A DNA stretch of 64,000 nucleotides from Achromobacter arsenitoxydans SY8 (GCF_000236785.1 NZ_AGUF01000040.1:121893-185892); one strand, 5' to 3'; counted from the first letter of the stretch, positions 17,160 through 25,954 are shown. Numbers and translations: made by a program. Notes: generated by a model from the sequence alone, not told the origin.

Positions 17160-17996
17160 CTATCCCTCTTCCAGCACCAGGCGCAGGCCCAGGTTGGCCG
17201 GCGGCACGCCCACCGAGCAAGCGCCGCTCTTGGGGTCGCGAATGAAATCGGGCAGATAGGCGATATGCCGGCCCGCCGCGACGCGGATGCCGCAATTTCG
17301 GGTCAGCGCCGCATCGTCGTCGGCGCCGCCCGCCGGTGCGTCCAGCAGCCGCCGCGTGTGGCAGTCCGAGGTCCAGTCCCACACGCTGCCCGCCATGTCC
17401 TGCAGTCCTGCCGCATTGACGCCATGGGCGCCAAACGGCCGCACCGCTGTGTCGGCGCCCTCTCCGCCGCGGCGGCTCTGCGCTTCGTACTCGGCCAGCC
17501 AGCGCTGGGCGGGATCGCCCGCCTCGGCTCCGCCGTCGCCGGCAAGGGCCACCGGCGCTTCCTCGCGGTAGGCCTCGCCCGCCGCGTAGACCCATTCGGC
17601 GTAACGGGGCAGCCGGAAACGTTGGCCGGTGGAGCCCGACAGCCACGCCGCATAGGCCGTGGCGTCCGACCAGCTGATGCCGGTGGCCGGCAATTGCGGC
17701 GAATAGTCCTCGCGATGCGCCGCATCCAGCGGCTTGCAGGCGCCGGCGCGCACGCACGCCGCGTACTCCGCCTGGCTGACCTGGCGCGTCATGATGGCCA
17801 CGCCGCGCGTGTGGCGCGCGGTCACTGGCGCGGGCGTGACCGGGTAGCCATTGCGCAGCGCCTCGCCCGGCTGCTGATAGCTCACCTCGCCAGGCGGCAG
17901 CCGCGTGAGTTCCGGCAATGCAACGCGGGCCCGGTCTGCGGGCCCGCAAGCAGTCAACAATAAGGAAATGGCGGCGGCGATCGGCAGGAAGCGCAT
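17160..17996 (-). CDS. SUMF1/FGE-domain lipoprotein (NirV-like)
   Basis: Predicted lipoprotein of 278 residues; the lipobox LLTAC places the lipidated cysteine at C17. The rest is a formylglycine-generating-enzyme-like domain: QVSQAEYAACVRAG, SWSDATAYAAWLS, FRLPRYAEWVYAA, GSVWDWTSD and GLRLV are its typical blocks. NirV proteins with this domain accompany nirK in several denitrifiers, but their job is not established. The gene follows the NO reductase gene on the same strand after about 111 bases and meets the Crp/Fnr gene tail to tail. Confidence 0.85.
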   Translation of the reverse strand: MRFLPIAAAISLLLTACGPADRARVALPELTRLPPGEVSYQQPGEALRNGYPVTPAPVTARHTRGVAIMTRQVSQAEYAACVRAGACKPLDAAHREDYSPQLPATGISWSDATAYAAWLSGSTGQRFRLPRYAEWVYAAGEAYREEAPVALAGDGGAEAGDPAQRWLAEYEAQSRRGGEGADTAVRPFGAHGVNAAGLQDMAGSVWDWTSDCHTRRLLDAPAGGADDDAALTRNCGIRVAAGRHIAYLPDFIRDPKSGACSVGVPPANLGLRLVLEEG

Positions 17997-18107
17997 GCGG
18001 AGTTTCTCCGGAGCGCCCGCGCCAACGCGGCGCGGGCTCTGCTTCCATTGGACAGGCCGCAGGGCCCGGCCTCGTTGCGCTGGCGCAAAGAGGCCGGCGG
18101 CTCGACG

Positions 18108-20393
18108 TCAGCCGCGCGCGGTCCTGGCCTGCAGGCGCGGCTCGACCAGCGCGGGCTTCGCGCTCAACAGGCCCAGGATCACCTGCATGACCATGGCAAG
18201 CGCGCCCAAAAGGAACACCACGTCGCCAAAGGTGCGGCCCCAGCGCAAGGTCTTCAGGAGGTCCTGCTGCATGAAGGCTTCGCTGCGGGCGTACCACATG
18301 CCTTCGCTCACGCTGGCGTGGAACTGGATCAGGCCCACCGGCAGCAGACTGGTGAAGATCATCAGTACCAGGCCCGCGTTCATGCCCCAGAACGCCAGCT
18401 TCATCAGCCCAGGGCTAAGCGCGTATTGCGGACGGATGTAGCGCAGCACCAGCAAGGTGAAGCCCAGCGCCAGGAACCCGTACACCCCGAACAGCGCGGC
18501 GTGCGCATGGACCGGCGTGGTATTCAAGCCCTGGATGTAATACAGCGAGATCGGCGGGTTGATCATGAAGCCGAACACGCCCGCGCCCAGCATGTTCCAG
18601 AAGGCCACGGCCACAAAGCACATCAGCGGCCACTTCAGGTCGGCCATCCACGGCGCGCGGTTCTTCAGGCGCCAGTTCTCCCAGGCCTCGTAGCCCAGCA
18701 CGATAAGCGGCACGACTTCCAGCGCCGAGAAGCTTGCGCCCACCGCCATCACGGGCGTCGTCGTGCCCGCGAAGTACAGGTGGTGGAACGTGCCGGGAAT
18801 GCCGCCCAGCATGAACAGCGAAGCCGAGGCCAGGCTGGCCGTGGTCGCCATGCGGCGCGACACCAGACCCAACGTCGAGAAAATGAAGGCCAGCGCGGTC
18901 GTGGCGAACACTTCAAAGAAGCCTTCGACCCACAGGTGGACGATCCACCAGCGCCAGTACTCCATCACGGTCAGGTGCGTGCGTTCACCGTAGAAAAAGC
19001 CGGCGCCGTAGAACAGGCCAATGGCGCCGACAGACGAAGTCAGCAGCGCCAGGAGGTTCTTGTCGCCGCCCGGCGTGCGCAGCGCGGGCACGATGCCGCG
19101 CAGCATCAGCACCAGCCAGAAGCAGATGCCGGCGAACTTGCCGATCTGCCACAGGCGGCCCAGATCCACGTATTCATAGCCTTGATGGCCCAGCCAGAAA
19201 TTCCACTCCGGCGGCATGATCTGTGCAATAGCCAGGTAGTTGCCGGTAAACGATCCGACCACCACCAGCACCAGCGCCCAGAAAAGAATGTCGACCCCGG
19301 CCTTCTGGAACTTGGGATCGCGCCCGCCGTTGATCAGCGGAGCCAGGAACAGGCCGGCGGCCAGAAACCCGGTTGCGATCCAGAACAGGGCGCTCTGGAT
19401 ATGCCAGGTGCGCACCAGCGAATAGGGGAACCACTGGGATACGTCGATGCCATAGAACGTCTGCCCTTCGACTGTGTAGTGGGCGGTAAAGCCGCCCAGA
19501 AGTACCTGGAAGCCGAACAGCGCCACGATCAGGAACAGGTATTTGCCCAGGGCGCGCTGCGACGGCGTCAAGGCAAAAGTGGTGAGCGGGTCGCGCGCGG
19601 GCGGCTGCGGCTCTTCTTCTTCCTCGCCGCGCAGGAACGCCCAGGCCCATACCAGGAAGCCGATACCTGCCAGCAGCACCACGACGCTGATGATGGACCA
19701 CATCACGTTTTCAGCGCTGGGGCGGTTGTCGATGAGCGGCTCGTGCGGCCAGTTATTGGTGTACGTGACCGACATGCCTTCGCGCTCGGTCGCTGCAACC
19801 CACGCTGTCCAGAAGAAGAACTGCGACAGTTGCGTGCGGCGCGCTGCGTCGGGCAGCGTGTTTTCCTTCATGGCGAAGCTTTCGCGGCTGCCGTGCAGGG
19901 CCGGCGCGTCCGAGAACAACTGGTCGTAGTAGGCCGCCGTCTGCTCGATGGCGAGCGCGCGGCGCGGCGTGATGGTCAGCGTGTCGGTGGCCGCATCGCT
20001 GCGGTTGCCGCGGTACTCGGCCTTGAGCGCTGCGCGCAAGGCCGCCTGCGCCGGCGCGGGCAGCTTGTCATAGGCCTGGCCGTGCTCGTCGCGCGCGGCC
20101 AGGTCCAGCCAGGCCATGAGCTCGCGATGCAGCCAGTCCGCCGTCCAGTCGGGCGCCTGGTACGCGCCGTGGCCCCAGACCGAGCCGAGCTGCATGCCGC
20201 CCACGGACTGCCAGGCGGTCTGCCCGTCCAGGATGTCGTCGCGGCCGAACAGCGCACGGCCTTCGGTCGTGACGACTTGTCCGGGAATGGGCGGGGCCTG
20301 ACGGTAAACCTCGCCGCCGTAGAAGCCCAGCAGTGCAAATGTGATCGCCAGCACGGCAATCAGCGTGAACCATAATTTCCGATACGGACCCAT
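18108..20393 (-). CDS. norB: Quinol-dependent nitric oxide reductase (qNor)
   Basis: Inner-membrane heme-copper-type enzyme of 761 residues reducing 2 NO to N2O with quinol. The length and the N-terminal helix plus hydrophilic domain (to about residue 225) mark the single-subunit qNor (NorZ) type, not the cytochrome-dependent NorBC form. Metal-site blocks include GIPGTFHHLYFAG (H537-H538) and the helix RWWIVHLWVEGFFEVFATT. Residues from about 225 onward form the 12-helix catalytic core. It is upstream of the nirV-like gene on the same strand and supplies the step after NirK. Confidence 0.96.
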   Translation of the reverse strand: MGPYRKLWFTLIAVLAITFALLGFYGGEVYRQAPPIPGQVVTTEGRALFGRDDILDGQTAWQSVGGMQLGSVWGHGAYQAPDWTADWLHRELMAWLDLAARDEHGQAYDKLPAPAQAALRAALKAEYRGNRSDAATDTLTITPRRALAIEQTAAYYDQLFSDAPALHGSRESFAMKENTLPDAARRTQLSQFFFWTAWVAATEREGMSVTYTNNWPHEPLIDNRPSAENVMWSIISVVVLLAGIGFLVWAWAFLRGEEEEEPQPPARDPLTTFALTPSQRALGKYLFLIVALFGFQVLLGGFTAHYTVEGQTFYGIDVSQWFPYSLVRTWHIQSALFWIATGFLAAGLFLAPLINGGRDPKFQKAGVDILFWALVLVVVGSFTGNYLAIAQIMPPEWNFWLGHQGYEYVDLGRLWQIGKFAGICFWLVLMLRGIVPALRTPGGDKNLLALLTSSVGAIGLFYGAGFFYGERTHLTVMEYWRWWIVHLWVEGFFEVFATTALAFIFSTLGLVSRRMATTASLASASLFMLGGIPGTFHHLYFAGTTTPVMAVGASFSALEVVPLIVLGYEAWENWRLKNRAPWMADLKWPLMCFVAVAFWNMLGAGVFGFMINPPISLYYIQGLNTTPVHAHAALFGVYGFLALGFTLLVLRYIRPQYALSPGLMKLAFWGMNAGLVLMIFTSLLPVGLIQFHASVSEGMWYARSEAFMQQDLLKTLRWGRTFGDVVFLLGALAMVMQVILGLLSAKPALVEPRLQARTARG

Positions 20394-20615
20394 GATGGGA
20401 ACGCCCTCCTGTGTTGCGGTTGGTTGGGGTGCGTTTCCTCATGCGAAATCCGTGCCAGAAAAAAGGGTCGGAAAATCAGAGGGTTGGAAATTGGACGGTG
20501 ATTTTTACTGCGGCAGTGGTGGGTGGAAAAGACCGTTGCGGGGTGGATTTAACCCTGGTGCAGAGGGTTGAACGACCCCTTGATTTCGCTCTGAGCAATC
20601 CCAGAACGCTTCCCG
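20394..20615. other. Upstream region of norB; no gene seen
   Basis: About 220 bases between norB and the next minus-strand gene. It is clearly less GC-rich than its surroundings and has runs such as CAGAAAAAAGGG. It must hold the norB promoter. I found neither an NsrR-type AAGATG...CATCTT repeat nor a TTG-N8-CAA box that I would defend. Confidence 0.5.
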
Positions 20616-20990
20616 CTACAACGTCGGTTGGGGAATCGGCGTGTCTTTCGGAAGCGTGCCCGAAATGCGATCAGGGCAATCCGAAATGCCCCACTTGGTC
20701 ACCATGCCCTTTTCAATCATGAATTTCTCTGCGCATACGTGATAGGCGGACATAGGGCCCCAGATGTCTTCGTACGACACGATTTTTGCTCCGCTTTCAA
20801 GCGTGTAGCTCTTCTTGGGAGGGCCCCACTTGGAAATCAGCTGTTCTTCCGTCCTGCCGACCCAGACTGCATTGACATCGTTGTAGGTCTTGTTCCGCGT
20901 GCCCATCAGCATGTTCATCTGTCCGGTAGTGCATCCCGCGAGCAGTGACGGCAGGACGACAAGCAGTGCCAACTTTCTCATTTTGACCAT
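20616..20990 (-). CDS. Putative small outer-membrane lipoprotein
   Basis: Unrecognised protein of 124 residues with a lipoprotein signal ending LLAGC. The mature part has the block NAVWVGRTEEQLISKWGPPK followed by GAKIVSYED. This pattern (a 'G..EEQL...G.P' loop, then a short beta hairpin) recalls SmpA/BamE-like lipoproteins, a weak analogy only. An in-frame ATG at 20981 (MRKLALL) is an equally good start. Codon use is less GC-biased than in the neighbours. It follows the next exported-protein gene on the same strand after a repeat-rich gap. Confidence 0.7.
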   Translation of the reverse strand: MVKMRKLALLVVLPSLLAGCTTGQMNMLMGTRNKTYNDVNAVWVGRTEEQLISKWGPPKKSYTLESGAKIVSYEDIWGPMSAYHVCAEKFMIEKGMVTKWGISDCPDRISGTLPKDTPIPQPTL

Positions 20991-21035
20991 TACCCCAAAG
21001 GTTTCATTGTTGAGAGATGGGTGTTTTGGCGCGGC

Positions 21036-21188
21036 AAGTCATTGAAATGACTTATTGCGCGCCTCCGACATGCCCGATGCAACCTGGCCGCGAAGCGGCC
21101 CAAGCCTGTTTTATTTTGGGCGTCACTGTAACTCAGAAACCTTGGCGCCAGGCGCTTCGGTTGCATCAGGCCGGCCATTCACCGGCCT
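21036..21188. repeat. Cluster of inverted repeats between two exported-protein genes
   Basis: Several nested symmetries sit in about 150 bases. AAGTCATT-GA-AATGACTT is at 21036-21053 and GGCCGC-GAA-GCGGCC at 21086-21100. GATGCAACC...GAAGCG (21076-21097) is answered by CGCTTCGGTTGCATC (21153-21167). TGGCGCCA is at 21143-21150. AGGCCGG...CCGGCCT (21168-21188) overlaps the stop of the upstream gene. Some of these may terminate transcription; the density resembles a small non-coding repetitive element. Confidence 0.5.
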
Positions 21189-21898
21189 TGAACGTCGCCC
21201 GCGATTTTCCTGGACGTCAATGTCATGACGAAAAACTCGCCGCGCCTGTCGGCCGGGACGGCGTCGAGCTGATCGCGGCCGTAGTCGGTATGTCGCCGCT
21301 GCTCGAAGCTGGGGTAATACCCTTTCCAGAAATAGCGCGCCTGTGTGCCGGCAGCGAGCACCTTTTGCGCTGGCAGGCCTGCGACGAAGCGTGAATCAGC
21401 GCTGTCTGTTTGCGCGCTCACGGCGACGCGGGCTTCAGTCAACTGCCAATGGCATACCCCTCGCCCGTAATAGTCTTCGTCGAGCAGCATGTCGGCGTAT
21501 ACCGTGCCTATATATTCGGTGGCCGATATGCGGGAAAGGCGGAATGGTTCATGGCTGGAAAGCGTGGGCACGTTGCCCGCCAGGGCATTGGATCGGCCGC
21601 AGCGGGCCGCGTTGCTGGCGTCGAACTGCGCGACGCCCTCGACCACCGTAAATGGCGATTTGCCGTCGGCCGCGCTTGAAAGGTCGGAGGCATTGGAAAG
21701 GGTCAGCCGTATCTCGTAGGCGTGTGTCGGGGCGGGGTTCAGCTTGCGCAACGCCGGGGCGGACGTATTTGAGGCGGCGTCAGACTTGGCCGGCGTGTCG
21801 GCGAGACTTGGGCCGCTGCTTGCTGCGGCCAGCAGCGCCAGCAGCGGCACTGCCCGGCGCAAGGCCGGCGCAGAGAAAAATCGAACGCGTTGCGACAA
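21179..21898 (-). CDS. Hypothetical exported protein
   Basis: Unrecognised protein of 239 residues. A signal peptide (AVPLLALLAAASSGPSLADT) precedes a hydrophilic mature region with two cysteines (ARCGRSN and RGVCHW) that could form a disulfide. The start is a TTG at 21898 with AAGGA about 10 bases upstream; no nearby ATG fits. It is divergent from the two-helix membrane protein gene at 22106 and followed by the repeat cluster. No function is claimed. Confidence 0.7.
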   Translation of the reverse strand: MSQRVRFFSAPALRRAVPLLALLAAASSGPSLADTPAKSDAASNTSAPALRKLNPAPTHAYEIRLTLSNASDLSSAADGKSPFTVVEGVAQFDASNAARCGRSNALAGNVPTLSSHEPFRLSRISATEYIGTVYADMLLDEDYYGRGVCHWQLTEARVAVSAQTDSADSRFVAGLPAQKVLAAGTQARYFWKGYYPSFEQRRHTDYGRDQLDAVPADRRGEFFVMTLTSRKIAGDVQGR

Positions 21899-22105
21899 GA
21901 TGGATGTTTCCTTATATATGCGAATAAAGGGTTATTCCACGGCCGGCGAATACTCGTGCGTCGTCGACCCGCCAAAGGCGGATTATTGCATCGTCGGAAT
22001 AGCGGCCTGGCGCGGCTTGCGCTCGCCCCTATCGGTGGCTGCGCGGCGAGTCTCCCACTCCAATTGCGGTACCCTCTGTCGCTGGCAAATCCTGGATCGC
22101 ACAAT

Positions 22106-22816
22106 ATGTGGCGCACGTTCTTCAAAATGTCGCTAGTGACGGGTTGGGCGCTTTGGCTGGCCGCCATGGCGTGGTTCACGGTGGGCATGCTGCGGTATGT
22201 GCCGTCCGCCGATGCGACGCTGACGCCGATCACGCTTACGGCCGGTCAGACGGCGCATGCCGAGGTTTATCGCATCCGCGAGGCGCCACTGTGGATGGAG
22301 GCGCGTTTTGGCGGCCCGATGGGCAGGGAGCGGCCCGAATTGGGGGAATACACAACGCGTGTGGGCGCGCCGGACGCGAAGCGGGGCTTGATCAACCCCG
22401 GAGAGCCGGTGCGGATTCGGGTGCGCGATGGCAAGGGACTGGACGTCGTGCTAGCCGCGGCTCCGCGCAGCGGCGCCAGCGCCACGCATTTCTACCGCAA
22501 GCTCTGGCCTGAAAGCCATATGGATGGCGCGCTGCCAGCAACCGCGCCGCCCTATCCGAAGCTGGCGGAGGGGACTTCGCAGCTCACGTTCACGGTGGAA
22601 GAAGCCGGGCCCGCGCTTCAGGGCGAACAGATCGAACTGGAAATCAGCGCGCCCATCGGGCTGAAACGTACCGCGCCCGGCTGGGAGGATGTCTCCACCT
22701 TTATCTTCTGGCCCTTCATGGGCGCAATCCTTGGCGCCTGGGCGCTGGTGTGGGCGGGGCTCACCTGGTGGTATCGCCGCCGGGTTCGGCGGGCTGCCCG
22801 GAAGGCGTACGCCTGA
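22106..22816 (+). CDS. Hypothetical membrane-anchored protein with large periplasmic domain
   Basis: Unrecognised protein of 236 residues. An N-terminal helix (residues about 8-28, LVTGWALWLAAMAWFTVGML) and a C-terminal helix (FIFWPFMGAILGAWALVWAG) followed by a basic tail (YRRRVRRAARK) bracket about 160 hydrophilic residues. This topology puts the central domain in the periplasm. An ATG at 22127 is an alternative start. The gene ends at a perfect stem-loop terminator. It is divergent from the exported-protein gene, and the pair may share a role. Confidence 0.72.
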   Translation: MWRTFFKMSLVTGWALWLAAMAWFTVGMLRYVPSADATLTPITLTAGQTAHAEVYRIREAPLWMEARFGGPMGRERPELGEYTTRVGAPDAKRGLINPGEPVRIRVRDGKGLDVVLAAAPRSGASATHFYRKLWPESHMDGALPATAPPYPKLAEGTSQLTFTVEEAGPALQGEQIELEISAPIGLKRTAPGWEDVSTFIFWPFMGAILGAWALVWAGLTWWYRRRVRRAARKAYA

Positions 22817-22824
22817 GTTCAAAA

Positions 22825-22858
22825 GCAGAAGGCCCATGCGATTACATGGGCCTTCTGC
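22825..22858. terminator. Bidirectional intrinsic terminator
   Basis: A perfect 14-bp stem, GCAGAAGGCCCATG and CATGGGCCTTCTGC, with a 6-base loop, preceded by AAAA and followed by ATTT. It lies between two convergent genes and can serve both strands. Confidence 0.9.
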
Positions 22859-22861
22859 ATT

Positions 22862-23764
22862 TCATGAAGCGGACGCATCCTGAGAGTCCCCCACCCTCCC
22901 ATACTCCCCAATCGCAATCTCCCGAAACGCCTGGATCAGCGCCAGCCGCGACGACCCGCGCGGCCAGATCAGGCCGAAGCGGCGCGGCTCGCAGGGCGCG
23001 GGCAGCGGCAGCACCGCCAGGCCCAGCCGCTCGATTGCGCCGTTGGTCGCCAGCGGCAGGATGGCTACGCCGAGGTCGCGGCTGACCATTACCGCAATGG
23101 CTTCGATGGCGTTGAGTTCAAAACGGTCGCGCGGCGCGATGCCGACCCGCTTCAGGTAGTCGTCGACGTGGCGGCCGCCCCAGTCGTTGCGTTGATAGCG
23201 GATGAAGGGCTCGCTGGCGAGCAAGGCATGCGGATCGCGTCCGGCCAGCCGTGGCGCCACCGCCAGCACGTAGGGCTCTTCGCGCAGGAGTTGCCAGCCC
23301 AGGCTCTTGGCCAGCGGATACGGGGCTTCCAGGGCGATTGCCGCGTCCAGTTCGCCAGCCTCCACCGCGGGGTAGAAGCGCGCGGAGTGGCCGGGGGTGA
23401 GCGCGACGTTCACCAGCGGATGGCGCGCTACCAGACGTTCAAGAATGGCCGGCACCATGGAGTTGAGCGCGGTGTTGCCCGCGCCCAGCCGCAATTCGCC
23501 CATCACTTCGCCGGACCGCGCCAGGTAGCGGATCTGTTCCAGGCTCGCCAGAACCTCCTGCACAGGGGCCAGCAGTTCGGCCGCCTTGGCGGTGAGGTGG
23601 ACGGTGCGGCCGGCGCGCGCCACCAGTGGCGCGCCCAGTTCCTGTTCTAGCGCGCGTATCTGCTGCGCGACCGCGCCATGCGTCAGGCCAAGCCGGCGCG
23701 CGGCCTCGGCCATGGAGCCGTGGCGCGCCACGGCGACCAGCGTCTGGAGGAAGTCGGTGTTCAT
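22862..23764 (-). CDS. LysR-family transcriptional regulator
   Basis: LysR regulator of 300 residues. The winged helix is at residues 4-60 (FLQTLVAVARHGSMAEAARR, then LTHGAVAQQIRALEQELG) and the effector domain follows (GELRLGAGNTALNSMVP; VMVSRDLGVAILPLATNGAI). The ATG at 23764 gives the standard N-terminus MNTDFLQTL. It is divergent from the CitE-like lyase gene. A 15-bp palindrome sits between them, so it probably controls the lyase/CoA-transferase/cyclase/Bug cluster. Confidence 0.92.
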   Translation of the reverse strand: MNTDFLQTLVAVARHGSMAEAARRLGLTHGAVAQQIRALEQELGAPLVARAGRTVHLTAKAAELLAPVQEVLASLEQIRYLARSGEVMGELRLGAGNTALNSMVPAILERLVARHPLVNVALTPGHSARFYPAVEAGELDAAIALEAPYPLAKSLGWQLLREEPYVLAVAPRLAGRDPHALLASEPFIRYQRNDWGGRHVDDYLKRVGIAPRDRFELNAIEAIAVMVSRDLGVAILPLATNGAIERLGLAVLPLPAPCEPRRFGLIWPRGSSRLALIQAFREIAIGEYGRVGDSQDASAS

Positions 23765-23767
23765 AAT

Positions 23768-23782
23768 GATAGATATTCTATC
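23768..23782. promoter_or_regulatory. LysR-type operator candidate
   Basis: GATAG-ATATT-CTATC is a perfect inverted repeat with a 5-base centre and contains a T-N11-A core (ATAG...CTAT). It lies a few bases upstream of the LysR start and about 70 bases before the divergent lyase gene, the standard LysR autoregulatory position. Confidence 0.6.
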
Positions 23783-23850
23783 GTTTAATCGCATCCCGCC
23801 TCGCCCCACCGAGCTTGCTCCCGCGCCACAATCCGGCTCAGGAGACAAGC

Positions 23851-24708
23851 ATGAAAAGCAAGCTGTTCGTTCCGGCGTCACGCCCGGAATTGTTTGATAA
23901 GGCCATGGCCAGCGCCGCCGACGCGATTTCCTTCGACCTTGAAGACGCCGTCGCGCCGGAACGCAAGGCCGAGGCGCGCGCCATCCTGGCCGATTGGCTG
24001 GGCAAGCAAGCAGGCGCCGCACATGCCAAGAAAATTATCGTCCGCATCAATGCGCCCGACACCCCCTATTACGCCGACGACTTGGCCATGCTGGGCGGCG
24101 TGCCGTTCGACATCCTGAATGTGCCGAAGACCCAGGACGCCGCGTCGGTGCAGGACGCCGTGTCGCGCGCCAGCGCCGCCGGGTTCCAGGGCAGTTTCCT
24201 CGTCACCATCGAAACCCCGCAGGCGCTTGCCCGCGCCGCCGAGCTGGCGGCCGCGCACGAGCGCGTCTGCGGTCTGCAACTGGGACTGGCCGATCTGTTC
24301 GAGCCGCTTGGCATTGCGCGCTACGAGCCTGAGACGCTGCGCCCGATCCTGCTGGCGCTACGCCTGGCCGCCGGCGCGTCCGGCAAGTTCGCGCTGGACG
24401 CCGCCTATGCCCGCGTGAAGGACGCCGACGGCTTTCGGGCGGAGGCGCGCCTGGCCCGGTCGCTGGGCTTTCTGGGCAAGTCGTGCATTCACCCAAGCCA
24501 GATCGCCATCGCCAATGAGGAATTCGGTTTCTCGGCCGACGAGGTCGATCAGGCCCGCCGCGTGGTCGCGGCCAGCCGCGAACACGCGGGCACGGGGGCG
24601 TTCCTGCTGGACGGCCGCATGATCGACGCGCCTTTCGTGCGCCGCGCCGAGGACGTGCTGCTGGCCGCCGGCCACGCTTCTGCCCCATTCCCGAATCTGC
24701 AAGACTGA
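23851..24708 (+). CDS. CitE-like CoA-ester lyase (HpcH/HpaI aldolase family)
   Basis: Protein of 285 residues with the TIM-barrel layout of citrate lyase beta subunits and malyl/citramalyl-CoA lyases. Visible are FVPASRP (residues 6-12), the FDLEDAV block with D29/E31/D32, R66 in VRINAPD, the Mg-binding E121 (VTIETPQAL) and D148 (GLADLF), and KSCIHPSQI near the end. Such enzymes split 3-hydroxyacyl-CoA thioesters to acetyl-CoA plus an oxo acid. A ribosome site AGGAGA precedes the ATG by 7 bases. No CitD or CitF genes are nearby, so it acts as a stand-alone lyase, probably on the thioester made by the adjacent CoA-transferase. Confidence 0.9.
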   Translation: MKSKLFVPASRPELFDKAMASAADAISFDLEDAVAPERKAEARAILADWLGKQAGAAHAKKIIVRINAPDTPYYADDLAMLGGVPFDILNVPKTQDAASVQDAVSRASAAGFQGSFLVTIETPQALARAAELAAAHERVCGLQLGLADLFEPLGIARYEPETLRPILLALRLAAGASGKFALDAAYARVKDADGFRAEARLARSLGFLGKSCIHPSQIAIANEEFGFSADEVDQARRVVAASREHAGTGAFLLDGRMIDAPFVRRAEDVLLAAGHASAPFPNLQD

Positions 24709-24720
24709 GTGACACGCACG

Positions 24721-25929
24721 ATGCAACACCCTGCCGTATCTTCCCTGCCCCTGTCCGGCGTCAAAGTGCTGGACCTGAGCGCCTACATCGCCGGCCCCTA
24801 TGGCTGCGCGCTCTTGGGCGACATGGGCGCCGAAGTGATCAAGATCGAGCCGCCCGAGGGCGACAACCTGCGCAAGTATCCGTCGACGCTGGCCAGCGAA
24901 AGCCGCGCCTTTCTCGGCATCAACCGCAACAAGCGGGGGCTGTGCCTGAACCTGAAGGACGAGGCCGGCTACGAAGTGCTCACGCGTCTGGTGCGCGAGG
25001 CCGACGTGCTGGTGCACAACTTCCGTCCGGGCGTGCCCGAGCGGCTGCGCATCGACTTCGCCACGCTGGCCGCGATCAATCCGCGCCTGGTGTATTGCGC
25101 CATGACGGGCTACGGCGCGGCCGGCCCAATGGCGGGCCACGCCGGCTACGATCAGGTGCTGCAATCCATGACGGGCATGTGCGCCTCGCAAGGCAAGGCC
25201 GACGGCCCGCCCGAGATTCTTTATGGCTCGGTGGTCGACTACTACGGCGCCGCCCTGATTTCCAACAGCGTGGCCGCCGCGCTGTATCAACGCGAGAAAA
25301 CGGGCCGCGGCCAGGCCATCGAGGTGTCGCTGCTGGGCAGCGCGCTGGCGATGCAGTCGGCGCGCCTGGTGTGGGCCGAGGGTGAACCGCGCCGCGTCGA
25401 ACGCGATATGCGCTCGGGCGGCATCACCGGCATCCATCCCACGCGTGAAGGCCATCTGTACATCTCGGCGAACACGCCGCACTTCTGGCGTTCGCTGTGC
25501 GGTCACTTGGGCCTTGCCGAACTGGCGGAACACCCCGACTACGATACTGTCAAGAAACGCGCGGCCCAGGCCGCGGTGCTGATTCCGCTGGTGCGCGAAG
25601 CGCTGGCTCGGCGTGGCGCCGCCGAATGGGCCGAGCTGTTCGGCCAGAGCGTGCCCTGCGCCGTGGTCAATCGTGTCGAGGACATGTTCGACCATCCGCA
25701 GGTGCAGGCCATGGGGTTCATGCAACCCCTGTCCAACACGGCGGCGGGCAACTATGTCGGGCTGGCCCAGTGGGCGCATTTCGCCCCCGACGGCACCGTG
25801 CACGACACGGCCGCCCCGGCCCGCATCGGCGCGCCGTCGCTGGGCGAACACAGCCGGCAGATTTTGGCTGGCCTGGGCTACGGCAAGGACGACATCGACG
25901 CCCTGATGGGCCGGGAGGCGGTGCGCTGA
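24721..25929 (+). CDS. CaiB/BaiF-family CoA-transferase
   Basis: Class III CoA-transferase of 402 residues. It opens with LSGVKVLDLSAYIAGPYGC, carries MGAEVIKIEPPEGDNLRKYP, and has the predicted catalytic aspartate D144 in AGYDQVLQSMTG. It begins 12 bases after the lyase stop; a GTG at 24709 directly after that stop is an alternative start. Paired with a CitE-like lyase it recalls succinyl-CoA:citramalate or malate CoA-transferases, but the acid it activates is not proven. Confidence 0.92.
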   Translation: MQHPAVSSLPLSGVKVLDLSAYIAGPYGCALLGDMGAEVIKIEPPEGDNLRKYPSTLASESRAFLGINRNKRGLCLNLKDEAGYEVLTRLVREADVLVHNFRPGVPERLRIDFATLAAINPRLVYCAMTGYGAAGPMAGHAGYDQVLQSMTGMCASQGKADGPPEILYGSVVDYYGAALISNSVAAALYQREKTGRGQAIEVSLLGSALAMQSARLVWAEGEPRRVERDMRSGGITGIHPTREGHLYISANTPHFWRSLCGHLGLAELAEHPDYDTVKKRAAQAAVLIPLVREALARRGAAEWAELFGQSVPCAVVNRVEDMFDHPQVQAMGFMQPLSNTAAGNYVGLAQWAHFAPDGTVHDTAAPARIGAPSLGEHSRQILAGLGYGKDDIDALMGREAVR

Positions 25930-25954
25930 GCGCGCCGTTGCAACAAAGAAAGAC

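Noticed and set aside
20394-20615. NsrR or FNR box before norB
   Set aside because: TTGAA and TTGAT segments occur but not in inverted orientation or with correct spacing, and no AAGATG/CATCTT pair was found.
21970-21982. tRNA-like or terminator stem CCGCC-AAA-GGCGG between divergent genes
   Set aside because: Only a 5-bp stem without a T-run and without other tRNA arms; the location between divergent starts argues against a terminator.
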